Assembly (NCBI RefSeq): GCF_003755175.1
Contig: NZ_RKHX01000001.1
Coordinates: 992,001-1,056,000 of the forward strand
Origin: Cellulomonas sp. PhB150
Lineage (GTDB): Bacteria > Actinomycetota > Actinomycetes > Actinomycetales > Cellulomonadaceae
Length of the DNA: 64,000 nucleotides
Reading direction: 5' to 3'
The notes beneath the pieces are model-generated. The model was not told where the DNA came from. It made no database searches and worked only from the letters and a program-made list of their open reading frames with translations. Each line of letters opens with the position of its first letter. Position 1 is the stretch's first letter. This document shows, one piece after another, positions 8,473-17,161 of the stretch. A program made the translations under genes and the position numbers.

Positions 8473-9519
8473 TCAGGCGTGCGGGACGGCGCGCGCGCGG
8501 ACGTCGCCGGGCGCGACCGCGAGGCGCAGGGGTGCACCGACGCGCAGGTCCAGGGCCGCGGCCCGCGCGGGCGCGAGGTCGACGACCACGTCGGCCGACG
8601 TCCGGACGCGGACCCCGGTGGCGCCGTTCTCGACGTCGACGACGCGGGCGTCCCAGCCGGTCGCCGAGACCTCGACCGCCGACGGGGCGAACGTGACCTG
8701 AGCGCGCGCGCCGGTGGGCGGGGCGTCCGGACCGCACGGGACGACGACGCCCTCGGGGCCGACGAGCGCCCCGTCGGCCATCGTGCCGACGACCAGGTTG
8801 ACCCCGGCGAGGGCGGCCGTGAACGGGTGCACGGGGTCGGTGAGGACCGCGAGCACGTCGCCCTGCTCGACGACGCGACCGTCGTGCAGGACGACCACGT
8901 GGTCGGCGAGCGTGAGCCCGTCGACCAGGTCGTGCGTGACGAGCACCGCCGCGGTGCGCGTGCGACGGACCTGGTCGCGCACGAGGTCGCGCAGCTCGGC
9001 CGCGGTGCGGACGTCGAGCTGGGCGAAGGGCTCGTCGAGCAGCATCACGGCCGGTCCGGGCGCGAGCGCGCGGGCGAGCGCGACGCGCTGGCGCTGGCCG
9101 CCCGAGAGGGCACCGGGACGTCGGGCGGCCTGGTCGGCCAGGCCCACGTCGGCGAGCCACCGCGCGGCAGCGGCGCGGGCGTCCCTGGCCGACGTGCCGC
9201 GGCTGCGCGGTCCGAAGGCGACGTTCTCCAGCGCGGACAGGTGCGGGAAGACGAGCGGGTCCTGACCGAGCAGCCCGACCGAGCGGTGCTCGGGGCGGAC
9301 ACGGTCGCCGGTCGCGGCGTCGGTCAGGACGCGGTCGCCGATCGCCACGCGGCCCTCGTCGGGCATCAGGAGGCCCGCGATCGCGTCGAGCAGGGTCGAC
9401 TTGCCGGCGCCGTTGGGGCCGACGACGGCGACGATCCGGCCCGGGTGGGCCTCGATCTCGGCGTCGAGGACGAAGTCGCCGCGGCGGACGAGGACGCGGG
9501 CGTGCAGGTTCGCGGTCAC
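8473..9519 (-). CDS. modC: Molybdate ABC transporter ATP-binding protein
   Basis: 348 residues. Walker A is GPNGAGKST (~35-43), the signature is LSGGQRQRVALARAL, and Walker B is VMLLDEPFAQLD followed by the switch histidine in LVTHD. Residues ~250-348 form a TOBE/Mop-like C-terminal domain, as in ModC and CysA. The GTG start overlaps the modB stop (GTGA), implying translational coupling; longer frames upstream lie inside modB and are not plausible. It energises ModB for molybdate or tungstate uptake, which the neighbouring molybdoenzymes require. Confidence 0.93.
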   Translation of the reverse strand: MTANLHARVLVRRGDFVLDAEIEAHPGRIVAVVGPNGAGKSTLLDAIAGLLMPDEGRVAIGDRVLTDAATGDRVRPEHRSVGLLGQDPLVFPHLSALENVAFGPRSRGTSARDARAAAARWLADVGLADQAARRPGALSGGQRQRVALARALAPGPAVMLLDEPFAQLDVRTAAELRDLVRDQVRRTRTAAVLVTHDLVDGLTLADHVVVLHDGRVVEQGDVLAVLTDPVHPFTAALAGVNLVVGTMADGALVGPEGVVVPCGPDAPPTGARAQVTFAPSAVEVSATGWDARVVDVENGATGVRVRTSADVVVDLAPARAAALDLRVGAPLRLAVAPGDVRARAVPHA

Positions 9520-10322
9520 GCCGCCCTCCCGGGCCGCCACGCGCGGGCGGCGAGCAGCACGGCGACCGCAGCCGCGACGAGCAGCAGGGACAGCGCGACG
9601 GCCGTCCCCTGCGACACGCCGGAGCCGTTGAACGCCGAGTAGATCGCCAGCGGCATGGTCTGGGTGACCCCGGGGGTGTTGCCCGCGAACAGCGCGGTCG
9701 CACCGAACTCCCCGAGGGCACGCGCGAAGCACAGGACCGTGCCGCTGATCAGGCCGGGCGCGACCAGGGGCAGCGTGATGCGGCGCAGGACGGTCCAGCG
9801 GCCGGCACCCAGCGTCGCGGCGACGACCTCGTAGCGGGTCCCGGCCGTGCGCAGGGCGCCCTCGAGGCCGAGGACCAGGAACGGCATCGCGACGAACGCC
9901 TGGGCGATCACGACGGCGGCGGTCGTGAAGGGCAGCCGGATGTCGAACCAGACGTCGAGCTGCTCACCGAGGAGACCTCGCCGGCCGAGCAGGTAGAGCA
10001 GCGCGATGCCGCCGACCGTCGGCGGCAGCACGAGCGGCAGCGTGACGAGGGCCCGCAGCAGGTCGGCACCCCACCCGTCGGCCCGCGCGAGCAGGACCGC
10101 CAGCGGGACGCCGAGCAGGAGGCAGATCACGGTCGCGGCGATCGACGTGGTCAGCGACAGGGTCAGCGCGCGGACGGCCGCGGGCGAGCTGACGTCGGAC
10201 GGGAGCGAGGACCAGTCGGCGCGGACGACGAGGGCCACGACGGGCAGCACGAGCAGGCCCACCGCGAGGGCGGCGGGGGCCCAGAGCAGTCGAGGGGAGC
10301 TGCTCGTCCTGCCGGAGCTCAC
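9516..10322 (-). CDS. modB: Molybdate ABC transporter permease
   Basis: 268 residues with about six membrane helices. The EAA-type loop (GAGRWTVLRRITLPLVAPGL) that docks on ModC is at ~175-195, followed by the ModB-typical FARALGEFGAT. The GTG start overlaps the modA stop and the TGA overlaps the modC start, so the three genes are tightly coupled. It is the membrane channel of the molybdate importer. Confidence 0.94.
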   Translation of the reverse strand: MSSGRTSSSPRLLWAPAALAVGLLVLPVVALVVRADWSSLPSDVSSPAAVRALTLSLTTSIAATVICLLLGVPLAVLLARADGWGADLLRALVTLPLVLPPTVGGIALLYLLGRRGLLGEQLDVWFDIRLPFTTAAVVIAQAFVAMPFLVLGLEGALRTAGTRYEVVAATLGAGRWTVLRRITLPLVAPGLISGTVLCFARALGEFGATALFAGNTPGVTQTMPLAIYSAFNGSGVSQGTAVALSLLLVAAAVAVLLAARAWRPGRAA

Positions 10323-11146
10323 GGCGCGGTGAACCCCTTGTCGGCGAGCACCTGCTGGCCCTCGGCGGACAGGACCAGGTCGACGAAGGCCTGGGCCGTC
10401 GCGACCTCGTGGCCGTCGTCGCGTGCGTCGTCGCCGAGGGCGGCGATGGGGTACTTGTTGACGACGCCGGCCGCCTCGGCGAAGTCGACGCCCTCGACGT
10501 CGTCGCCGGCCTTGAGGACGTCGGTGCGGTAGACGAGGCCCGCGTCGGCCTCGCCCGAGACGACCTTGGTGAGCACGGCACTGACGCTCTGCTCCTCGCT
10601 GGCCGGCTTGAGCTCGACCTTCGCCGCGTCCAGGACCTGCTGCGAGGCCGAGCCGCAGGGGACCGCCGCGGCGCAGAGGACGACGATGCCGCCGTCGTCG
10701 GCCAGCGTGGCGAGGTCCGCAAGGCTCGTGACCTTCTTCGGGTTGCCGGGCGCGACGACGATCTGGAGCGTGTTCGTCGTGAAGATCGTCGGGGCCGACG
10801 CTGTCAGGCCGGCGTCGACGACCGGCGTCATGGTCTTCTCGTCGGCCGAGGCGAAGACGTCCGCGTTGCCACCCTCGACGAGCTGGGTCGCCAGGGTCGA
10901 CGAGCCGTCGTAGGTCACGGGGTTGACCGTGACGTCCGGGTGGTCCGCGGCGAACGTGGCGGCGAGCTCGTCGAACACGGGCTGCAGGCTGGCGGCGGCG
11001 AAGATCGTGAGCTCCCCGGTGAGGCCGTCGCTCGGGACGCTGCTGCTGGGGCTCCCGGTGCCTGCCTCGTTCGTCGACGTGCAGCCCGTGAGGGCGAGGA
11101 GGGCCGCGAGCACGAGGGCCGTGCGGACTGTCGTCGTGCGGGTCAT
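10319..11146 (-). CDS. modA: Molybdate-binding lipoprotein
   Basis: 275 residues. A signal peptide ends in a lipobox (LALTGC, C22), so the mature protein is tethered outside the membrane. ModA landmarks include TIFAAASLQPVFDEL at the start of the mature domain, VTYDGSSTLATQL, and the ASADEKTM block. The ATG at 11144-11146 overlaps the stop of the upstream regulator (ATGA). It captures molybdate or tungstate and delivers it to ModBC. Confidence 0.94.
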   Translation of the reverse strand: MTRTTTVRTALVLAALLALTGCTSTNEAGTGSPSSSVPSDGLTGELTIFAAASLQPVFDELAATFAADHPDVTVNPVTYDGSSTLATQLVEGGNADVFASADEKTMTPVVDAGLTASAPTIFTTNTLQIVVAPGNPKKVTSLADLATLADDGGIVVLCAAAVPCGSASQQVLDAAKVELKPASEEQSVSAVLTKVVSGEADAGLVYRTDVLKAGDDVEGVDFAEAAGVVNKYPIAALGDDARDDGHEVATAQAFVDLVLSAEGQQVLADKGFTAP

Positions 11147-11544
11147 CGGGCGCCCCCTGAGGTCTCGACGACGACCGTCGTCGCCTTGACCACGGCGGCC
11201 GCGCGCGAGCCGACCTCGAGGCCGAGGTCGCGCACCGCCTCGCTCGACATCAGGGAGACGACGCGGAACGGACCGCACTGCAGCTCGACCTGCGCCATGA
11301 CGGTGTCGGCGGTGATGGCGGTGACGAGCCCGACGAAGCGGTTGCGGGCCGACGTGCGGCCGGCGTCGGGGTCGTCGGGCGTCCTGGCGCGTTCGACCGC
11401 GAGGGCAGCGAGGGCGGCTCCCTCGACGACCGTTCGTCCGGCCTCGGTCTGGGCGTCCAGGGCGCCAGCCTCGACCCAGCGGCGCACCGTGTCGTCGCTG
11501 ACGCCGAGCAGCGCGGCGGCTTCACTGATCCGGAAGAGAGTCAC
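11143..11544 (-). CDS. HTH-Mop (TOBE) molybdate-responsive protein
   Basis: 133 residues from the GTG at 11542-11544. Residues ~3-30 form an excisionase/MerR-like helix-turn-helix (FRISEAAALLGVSDDTVRRWVEAG). Residues ~65-130 are a single TOBE/Mop domain (RNRFVGLVTAITADTVMAQVEL), the fold that binds molybdate oxyanion. It is the first gene of the mod cluster and overlaps modA. It probably senses molybdate and controls the operon, analogous to ModE but with a different HTH. It could alternatively be a molybdate-storage molbindin that has gained a DNA-binding domain. Confidence 0.85.
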   Translation of the reverse strand: MTLFRISEAAALLGVSDDTVRRWVEAGALDAQTEAGRTVVEGAALAALAVERARTPDDPDAGRTSARNRFVGLVTAITADTVMAQVELQCGPFRVVSLMSSEAVRDLGLEVGSRAAAVVKATTVVVETSGGAR

Positions 11545-11575
11545 AACCGGGAGCCTAGTGCCGCATCCACGTTTC
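11545..11575 (-). promoter_or_regulatory. Putative promoter of the mod operon
   Basis: On the minus strand TAGGCT lies 7 nt before the GTG of the regulator, and TTGAAA lies 14 nt further upstream, a short spacer. There is no Shine-Dalgarno, so the first gene may be translated from a leaderless mRNA. Confidence 0.4.
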
Positions 11576-11716
11576 AAATCGCGCAATGCAAGCGCACATG
11601 CGGAACGGGCCACTCCTCCCCTCACGGGCGATCCTCGCCTGTGGATGACGCGCTCGTGATGTCAGAGGCGCCTCGTACACTTGTTCGAGTCGGACATTCC
11701 GGGCGGAGGGCAGGTC

Positions 11717-13180
11717 ATGGGCGTCGAGCGCAGCGAGCTGATCGCGACGATCTCCGCATGCGCGGACGCTCTGCACGAGCTCACGGTCGACGGCCTCGAC
11801 GGCCGCGAGGCGGCCGAGCACCTCCTGGCGATCGACGCTCTCGCGGGCCGGTTCACGGCGTTGTCGGCCCGCCTCGTGCCGGTGGTCGAGGCCGATGGCT
11901 GGTGGGCGGTCTCGGGCGCGCGGTCGATCGCGTCCTGGCTCTCGACGACGAGCCGGATGGCCCACGGCCGCGCGAAGCGGCTCGTCGCGATGGGCCGGGC
12001 GTTCGCGGCAGAGCTCGAGGCGACGGGTGAGGTCGCCGCGGGCGGCGAGCTGCCGATCGATCACGCCGAGGCGCTCGTCCGGCATGCGCCGACGTCGGCG
12101 TTGCGACGCGAGACGCTCGCCCGGCCCGCGGCCGAGTGCGGCGAGGACTTCCTGCTCTCCCACGCCCCGCTCTTCGGCGCCGACACGTACACGCGCCTCG
12201 TCAAGCGATGGGCCGCGGCAGCAGACCCCGAGTCGGACGACCGCGGCTACCGCAAGGCGAGCGACCGCGAGCACCTGACGCTGTCGGACACGACGGGGGG
12301 CGCCTTCCTCCGGGGGTTCCTGACGGCCGAGCACGGCGCGATGCTGCGCAGCGCCCTCGAGGCGGTCATGGTGCCGCCCGCCAAGGACGACGAGCGGACG
12401 ACGACGCAGCGTCGCGCCCAGGCGCTGGCCGACCTCGCGCGCCTCACCCTGGACCACGGTCTCGCCGGCACCGGCTCGGACGTGCGCCCCCACCTGAGCT
12501 GCGTCGTGGACTTCGAGACGCTGCAGCGTGCGGTCCGCCGCGCGTACGGCGACGAGACGGACGAGTGGGGCCATGGGGACCGCGAGGACACGAGCGGCGA
12601 GGACCCGAGCGGCGAGGACCCGAGCAGCGACGACACGAGCAGCGAGGACCCGAGCGGCGAGGAGGCCAGCGACGGGAGCGCCGGCGGCGCGCCCGACAGC
12701 GGCGCAGCGAGCAACCGTCGCGCTCCAGGTCCGGCCACTCGGCCGCTGAGGCTTGCGTCGGTGGCCGACATCGAGCGGTTCGCGGTGGGTGAGGTGCTCG
12801 GCATGGGCCCGATCCCCGGCTCGGTCCTCGCCCGGCTCGCGTGCGACAGCGAGGTCACGCGCGTGGTCTTCGGGCCGTCCTCGCAGGTCATCGACGCGGG
12901 CCGGGCCGAGCGAACCTTCTCGGGGCCGCGCCGTCGGGCGATCATCGCCCGCGACCAGACCTGCCGGTACCCGAGCTGCACCGCGCCACCCGCGTTGGGC
13001 GAGCTGCACCACGTCGACCACTGGGCTTCCGGCGGTAGGACGGACATCAACGCGGGCATCCTGCTCTGCTGGTACCACCACGACCTCGTCCACCGGCTCC
13101 GGATCAGCATCAGCCGGTCGCCCGGCGGCGGCTGGACGTTCACGACGAGGCACGGCACCGCCCTGCCCCGCGCCGCGTAG
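11717..13180 (+). CDS. DUF222 domain protein with C-terminal HNH nuclease
   Basis: 487 residues from the ATG at 11717, preceded by GGAGG. The N-terminal two thirds match the DUF222 domain of the actinobacterial REP13E12-like family. The C-terminus is an HNH endonuclease with paired cysteines (TCRYPSC), ELHHVDHW and WYHHDLVH, all key zinc and catalytic residues present. Between them (~290-340) is a very acidic low-complexity insert rich in Ser, Asp and Glu, encoded by a 15-bp tandem repeat. The biological role of this widespread, multi-copy family is not established. No mobile-element ends are visible around it. Confidence 0.88.
   Translation: MGVERSELIATISACADALHELTVDGLDGREAAEHLLAIDALAGRFTALSARLVPVVEADGWWAVSGARSIASWLSTTSRMAHGRAKRLVAMGRAFAAELEATGEVAAGGELPIDHAEALVRHAPTSALRRETLARPAAECGEDFLLSHAPLFGADTYTRLVKRWAAAADPESDDRGYRKASDREHLTLSDTTGGAFLRGFLTAEHGAMLRSALEAVMVPPAKDDERTTTQRRAQALADLARLTLDHGLAGTGSDVRPHLSCVVDFETLQRAVRRAYGDETDEWGHGDREDTSGEDPSGEDPSSDDTSSEDPSGEEASDGSAGGAPDSGAASNRRAPGPATRPLRLASVADIERFAVGEVLGMGPIPGSVLARLACDSEVTRVVFGPSSQVIDAGRAERTFSGPRRRAIIARDQTCRYPSCTAPPALGELHHVDHWASGGRTDINAGILLCWYHHDLVHRLRISISRSPGGGWTFTTRHGTALPRAA
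12584..12658 (+). repeat. 15-bp coding tandem repeat, five copies
   Basis: Five diverged units of GAGGACNCGAGCRGC encode the repeated pentapeptide E-D-x-S-G/S inside the DUF222-HNH gene. The repeat makes a flexible acidic linker between the two domains and could vary in copy number by slippage. Confidence 0.85.
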
Positions 13181-13285
13181 GGGCTGCGGCACACGGATCG
13201 TGCCGACACCGATCGTGCCGACGACCTGCGGTTCTGCGCGTCGGCGAGTTGCCGCTCAGTCCCCCTCTTCGCACGCCCGGACGGG

Positions 13286-13297
13286 TAGGTTCCGGAC
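13286..13297 (+). promoter_or_regulatory. Leaderless -10 element of ppk2
   Basis: TAGGTT (13286-13291) sits 6 nt before the ATG of ppk2, the same sequence and spacing as at the HIT and DoxX genes. The gap before it (13181-13285) holds only a short direct repeat (GATCGTGCCGAC twice). Confidence 0.5.
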
Positions 13298-14131
13298 ATG
13301 GCGAAGAAGGCGGACAAGAAGAAGCTGTCCAACAAGGTCTACGAGGCGGAGCTCTTCCGCCTCCAGACCGAGCTGGTCACGCTCCAGGAGTGGGTCAAGG
13401 CGACGGGCGCACGCATCGTCGTGATCTTCGAAGGACGCGACGCAGCGGGCAAGGGCGGCACCATCAAGCGCCTGACCGAGTACATGAGCGCCCGCACGGC
13501 GCGCATCGCGGCCCTCCCCGCGCCGACCGAGCGCGAGAAGACTCAGTGGTACTACCAGCGCTACGTCAACCACCTCCCCGCCGCGGGCGAGATCGTCGTC
13601 TTCGACCGCTCCTGGTACAACCGCGCGGGCGTCGAGCGCGTCATGGGCTTCTGCACGCCGCAGGAGTACAGCCGGTTCATGCGGCAGACGCCGATCTTCG
13701 AGCAGATGCTCGTCGAGGACGGGATCCTGCTGCGCAAGTACTGGTTCTCGGTGTCGGACGGCGAGCAGCTCAAGCGGTTCCGCTCGCGCTTGAACGACCC
13801 GCTGCGCCAGTGGAAGCTGTCGTCGATGGACCTCGAGTCGATCTCGCGGTGGGAGGAGTACTCGCGCGCCAAGGACGAGATGCTCGTGCACACCGACGTC
13901 CCGGCCAGTCCCTGGTACATCGTCGAGTCGGACATCAAGAAGAACGCCCGCATCAACATGCTGGCGCACCTGCTCTCGACCATCCCGTACACCGACGTCC
14001 CGCGGGACAAGATCCACCTGCCCGACCGGCCGGCACCTTCGAGCGGGTACGAGCGCCCCCCGCGCGACCTGTCGACGTACGTGCCCGACCAGGCCGCCCG
14101 CCTGCAGGGTGACCGCGAGAAGGACCTGTAG
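13298..14131 (+). CDS. ppk2: Polyphosphate kinase 2
   Basis: 277 residues, a one-domain PPK2. Walker A is FEGRDAAGKGGT (44-55). Walker B with the neighbouring basic residue is VVFDRSWYNRAGVE (D103, R104). The lid region carries GEQLKRFRSRLNDP and the characteristic QWKLSSMD. The enzyme transfers phosphate between polyphosphate and nucleotides in the cytosol; single-domain PPK2 proteins mostly make NTPs from polyP. Length and motifs are complete. Subclass (I or III) cannot be fixed by eye. Confidence 0.93.
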   Translation: MAKKADKKKLSNKVYEAELFRLQTELVTLQEWVKATGARIVVIFEGRDAAGKGGTIKRLTEYMSARTARIAALPAPTEREKTQWYYQRYVNHLPAAGEIVVFDRSWYNRAGVERVMGFCTPQEYSRFMRQTPIFEQMLVEDGILLRKYWFSVSDGEQLKRFRSRLNDPLRQWKLSSMDLESISRWEEYSRAKDEMLVHTDVPASPWYIVESDIKKNARINMLAHLLSTIPYTDVPRDKIHLPDRPAPSSGYERPPRDLSTYVPDQAARLQGDREKDL

Positions 14132-14220
14132 CCGGTCTCGTCGGCCGCCGACGACGGTCCGACGAACGTCACGTGGCGCGCCCGTTGCGTCCGCCGCGTC
14201 GACCTGCGACGTTGGACGCC

Positions 14221-15597
14221 ATGTCGGCCCCCACGTCCTCCCCCGGGCCGACCCTGCGCGTCCGGGTCCCCGGTGTCTCCCCCGCGGTGCGGGACTTCCT
14301 GGCCACGGAGGCCGGGTCGGCCGTCGTCCTCCTGGCCGCCACGGTCCTCGCCCTGGTGTGGGCGAACTCCCCGTGGTCGGACGCTTACGAGACGTTCTGG
14401 TCGACGACCGCCGGGTGGCACGTCGGCAGCTGGTCGATCGACCTCGACCTGCACCACTGGGTCAACGACGCCGCGATGGCGGTCTTCTTCGCGGTCGTCG
14501 GTCTCGAGATCAGCCGCGAGGTCAGCCACGGCGAGCTGCGTGACCGCCGGACCGTCGCCGTGCCGGCACTCGGCGCCCTCGGCGGCCTCCTCGTCCCGGT
14601 GCTCATCTACCTCGCGTTCACGGCCGGCACGGACGCCATGCACGGCTGGGGCGTCGTGATGTCGACCGACACCGCGTTCCTCGTCGGGATCCTCGCGCTG
14701 TTCGGCCCCGCCTGCCCGGACCGCCTGCGGCTGTTCCTGCTGACGCTCGCGATCGTCGACGACATCGGTGCGATCACCGTGATGGCCGTCTTCTACTCGG
14801 ACGACGTCGACCTCATGGCGCTCGGCCTCGCCGCGCTGGTTGTCGTCGCGATGCTCGTCATGCGGTGGCTGCGGGTCTGGCAGCTGACCCCGTACGTGCT
14901 CGCCGGCCTCGTGCTGTGGGGCGCGGTGCAGGCCTCGGGGGTGCACGCCACCCTGGCGGGCGTGCTCGTCGGGCTGCTCGTGCCGGCCACCCTCCCCCGC
15001 CGCGAGCACGTCGAGGCCGTCGCCGGGTACGCCGGCGACCTGGTCGACGACGCCACCGCGGAGCGCGAGCACCTCGCCGAGCTGGCCGCGCGGGCCGCCG
15101 TGCCGACGAGCGACCGGCTGCAGCGGATGCTGCACCCGTGGAGCGCCTACGTCGTCGTTCCGCTGTTCGGCCTGGCGAACGCGGGCATCGAGCTCGACCC
15201 CGAGACGCTGTCGGACGCGATGCGCTCACGCCTGACGATCGGGGTCGCGGTCGCGCTCGTCGTCGGCAACGCGGTCGGCATCACCGGTGCTGCGACGCTC
15301 GCCATCCGGCTGGGGCTCGGCGAGCTGCCCGGTCGCGTGCGGTACGGGCACCTGCTCGGCGGGGCCGTGCTCGCGGGGATCGGGTTCACGATCTCGCTCT
15401 TCATCGCGCAGCTGGCGTTCGACGACGAGACCCAGCTCTCCGAGGCCAAGATCGGCATCCTCGCGGGATCGCTGATCGCTGCCGTCCTCGGGTCGATCCT
15501 GCTGCGCTGGCTCGGCGAGAAGCTGCCGCTGTGCTCGCCCGGGACGGACGGGCCACCGCCGTCGCTGCCGCCCCTGCCGTGGGGCGTCCAGGTCTGA
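14221..15597 (+). CDS. nhaA: Na+/H+ antiporter NhaA
   Basis: 458 residues with about 12 membrane helices. Diagnostic stretches are AMAVFFAVVGLEISRE, the catalytic aspartate pair in LAIVDDIGAITVMA, the discontinuous-helix region (LAGVLVGLLVPA) and GIGFTISLFIAQLAF. It expels sodium in exchange for protons and supports pH and salt homeostasis. The start at 14221 removes a basic extension that lacks any signal; GACGTT lies 7 nt upstream as a possible leaderless -10. A proline-rich cytoplasmic tail follows the last helix. Confidence 0.94.
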   Translation: MSAPTSSPGPTLRVRVPGVSPAVRDFLATEAGSAVVLLAATVLALVWANSPWSDAYETFWSTTAGWHVGSWSIDLDLHHWVNDAAMAVFFAVVGLEISREVSHGELRDRRTVAVPALGALGGLLVPVLIYLAFTAGTDAMHGWGVVMSTDTAFLVGILALFGPACPDRLRLFLLTLAIVDDIGAITVMAVFYSDDVDLMALGLAALVVVAMLVMRWLRVWQLTPYVLAGLVLWGAVQASGVHATLAGVLVGLLVPATLPRREHVEAVAGYAGDLVDDATAEREHLAELAARAAVPTSDRLQRMLHPWSAYVVVPLFGLANAGIELDPETLSDAMRSRLTIGVAVALVVGNAVGITGAATLAIRLGLGELPGRVRYGHLLGGAVLAGIGFTISLFIAQLAFDDETQLSEAKIGILAGSLIAAVLGSILLRWLGEKLPLCSPGTDGPPPSLPPLPWGVQV

Positions 15598-15627
15598 CCT
15601 CGCGGCTCCAGGTCAGGCACCCGAGTC

Positions 15628-16455
15628 TCACGCGATCGGGTCGTCCTCGCCGTACGGCGGCAGGCGCAGGGTGCGCGCGTCGGTCGCGACGATCCGGTCG
15701 CTGGCGTCGAGCAACGTCTCGACCGTGTCGACGCCCGCCCGGACCAGCCGGCCCGACAGCGCGTCGAGCGTTCCCTCGCCGAACGCCGTGACCAGCGCGA
15801 CGACGGCCTCGAGCGGCGTCCAGTCGGTGCGCCCCTCGTGCATGGGCATCGAACCCGTCATGTCGGTCTCGACGTGGCCCGGCGCGAGGTCGAGGACCCG
15901 GATCCCGCGCTCGCGGTACTGGGTGTCGACCATCGTCGTGAGCCGTGCGAGCGCGCCCTTGCTGATGCTGTAGCCCGTGTACGTCGAGGCGCGGCGGTAC
16001 CCGGATCCGGAGTTGAGGTTGAGCACGCGGCCACCGCCCCGCGCGAGCATCGCCGGGAGCACCGCGTGCGTGACCAGGAGCGGTCCGCGCACGTTGGTCT
16101 CGATGACCCGCCACGCGTCCTCGACGTCGTCCGCGACGAAGTCGGTCTCGGCCCGCTCGATGACGCCCGCGTTGTTGACGAGCAGACCGATGCCGCCGAG
16201 ATCGGCCTCGGCCCGCGTCACGGCGTCGGCGACCTCGGTCGCGTCGACGAGGTCCGCCGACGCCGCGAACGCCGTGCCACCCGCTGCCCGGATCTCGGCG
16301 GCGACCTGGTCGACGTGCGCGCGCGTCCGCCCGACGAGCGCCACCGCGAACCCGGCCCGCGCGAGCCCCGACGCGATCCCGCGTCCGATGCCGCGACCAC
16401 CACCCGTCACGAGTGCCGTACGAGGGACAGGGGCGGGAGCGGAGAGGTCGGTCAC
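15628..16455 (-). CDS. Short-chain dehydrogenase/reductase
   Basis: 275 residues from the GTG at 16453-16455; an in-frame ATG 18 nt upstream (16473) is an alternative. The Rossmann motif TGGGRGIG (17-24) followed by an Arg in GRTR suggests NADP(H). LLVNNAG and the catalytic S/Y/K set (Tyr and Lys in YSISKGALA) are intact. It is a classical SDR oxidoreductase; the substrate is unknown. It lies downstream of a DsbA-like gene and ogt on the same strand, with gaps of about 70 nt, so joint transcription is possible. Confidence 0.88.
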   Translation of the reverse strand: MTDLSAPAPVPRTALVTGGGRGIGRGIASGLARAGFAVALVGRTRAHVDQVAAEIRAAGGTAFAASADLVDATEVADAVTRAEADLGGIGLLVNNAGVIERAETDFVADDVEDAWRVIETNVRGPLLVTHAVLPAMLARGGGRVLNLNSGSGYRRASTYTGYSISKGALARLTTMVDTQYRERGIRVLDLAPGHVETDMTGSMPMHEGRTDWTPLEAVVALVTAFGEGTLDALSGRLVRAGVDTVETLLDASDRIVATDARTLRLPPYGEDDPIA

Positions 16456-16528
16456 CGCTTCATGGTGCCGCATCGCCCGGGGACGCGACCGCCCGAGGGA
16501 GGTGTGCAGCCAGTCCCGGCCCGACGGG

Positions 16529-17092
16529 TCAGGCCGTCGCCGCCGCGACGGCCTCGCGCAGCGCCGCGAGCTCGACGCGACCGCGGAACCGGGTACCCCC
16601 GACGAACAGGGTCGGCGTCCCCTGCACGCCCGCGGCGAGGCCGGCGAGGTAGTCGCTCTCGACAGCCGGCGCGTACCGCTGAGCACCCGCGCCGGCGAAC
16701 GCGGCGGGGTCGAGCCCGAGCGTCGTGGCGTGGCGACGCAGGTCGGCGTCGGCCAGGTGGCCCTGGTCGGCGAAGCACAGGTCGTGCAGGTCCCAGAACC
16801 GGCCGTGCGCCGCCGCCGCCTCGGACGCCAGCGCGGCCGTGAGGGCGTGGGGGTGCACCTCGAACAGCGGGAAGTGCCGCCAGACCAGCCGGACCTGCCC
16901 TCCTGAGGTGTCGACCAGCTCGCGCAGCACGGGCGCCGCGGCCCGGCAGTGCGGGCACTCGAGGTCGCCGTACTCGGTCACGGTGACGGGTGCGTCCGGC
17001 GACCCGTACGCGTGCCGCTCCGGGGCGGCCGAGGGGACCGGGGCCGTGGCGGTCGGGGAAGCAGAGGCGGCGGTGGCGGGGGCGTCGTCCAT
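16529..17092 (-). CDS. DsbA-family thioredoxin-fold oxidoreductase
   Basis: 187 residues. The active site is E-C46-P-H-C49 at the head of a thioredoxin fold. The long alpha-helical insert (HGRFWDLHDLCFADQG) and cis-proline loop (GVQGTPTLFVGG) are those of DsbA/DSBA-like bacterial proteins. No signal peptide or N-terminal helix follows the ATG at 17090-17092, only an Ala/Pro/Thr-rich stretch, so it may be cytosolic. If the frame starts at 17128 it gains 12 residues and still has no clear signal. Function: thiol-disulfide exchange of an unidentified partner. Confidence 0.87.
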   Translation of the reverse strand: MDDAPATAASASPTATAPVPSAAPERHAYGSPDAPVTVTEYGDLECPHCRAAAPVLRELVDTSGGQVRLVWRHFPLFEVHPHALTAALASEAAAAHGRFWDLHDLCFADQGHLADADLRRHATTLGLDPAAFAGAGAQRYAPAVESDYLAGLAAGVQGTPTLFVGGTRFRGRVELAALREAVAAATA

Positions 17093-17161
17093 GGTCAGAG
17101 CATGCACGCTGCGCGCGGCGATGCCCATGCCGGACAGCGCGGGACAGAACAGCCGGGCCGG

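Noticed and set aside
11717..13180. DUF222-HNH gene as a homing endonuclease or intron/intein marker
   Set aside because: The gene is free-standing with its own start, no interrupted host gene is nearby, and no inverted or direct repeats flank it.
13195..13222. Direct repeat GATCGTGCCGAC between the HNH gene and ppk2
   Set aside because: Only two 12-bp copies, no symmetry and no associated gene; too little to call a mobile-element or att site.
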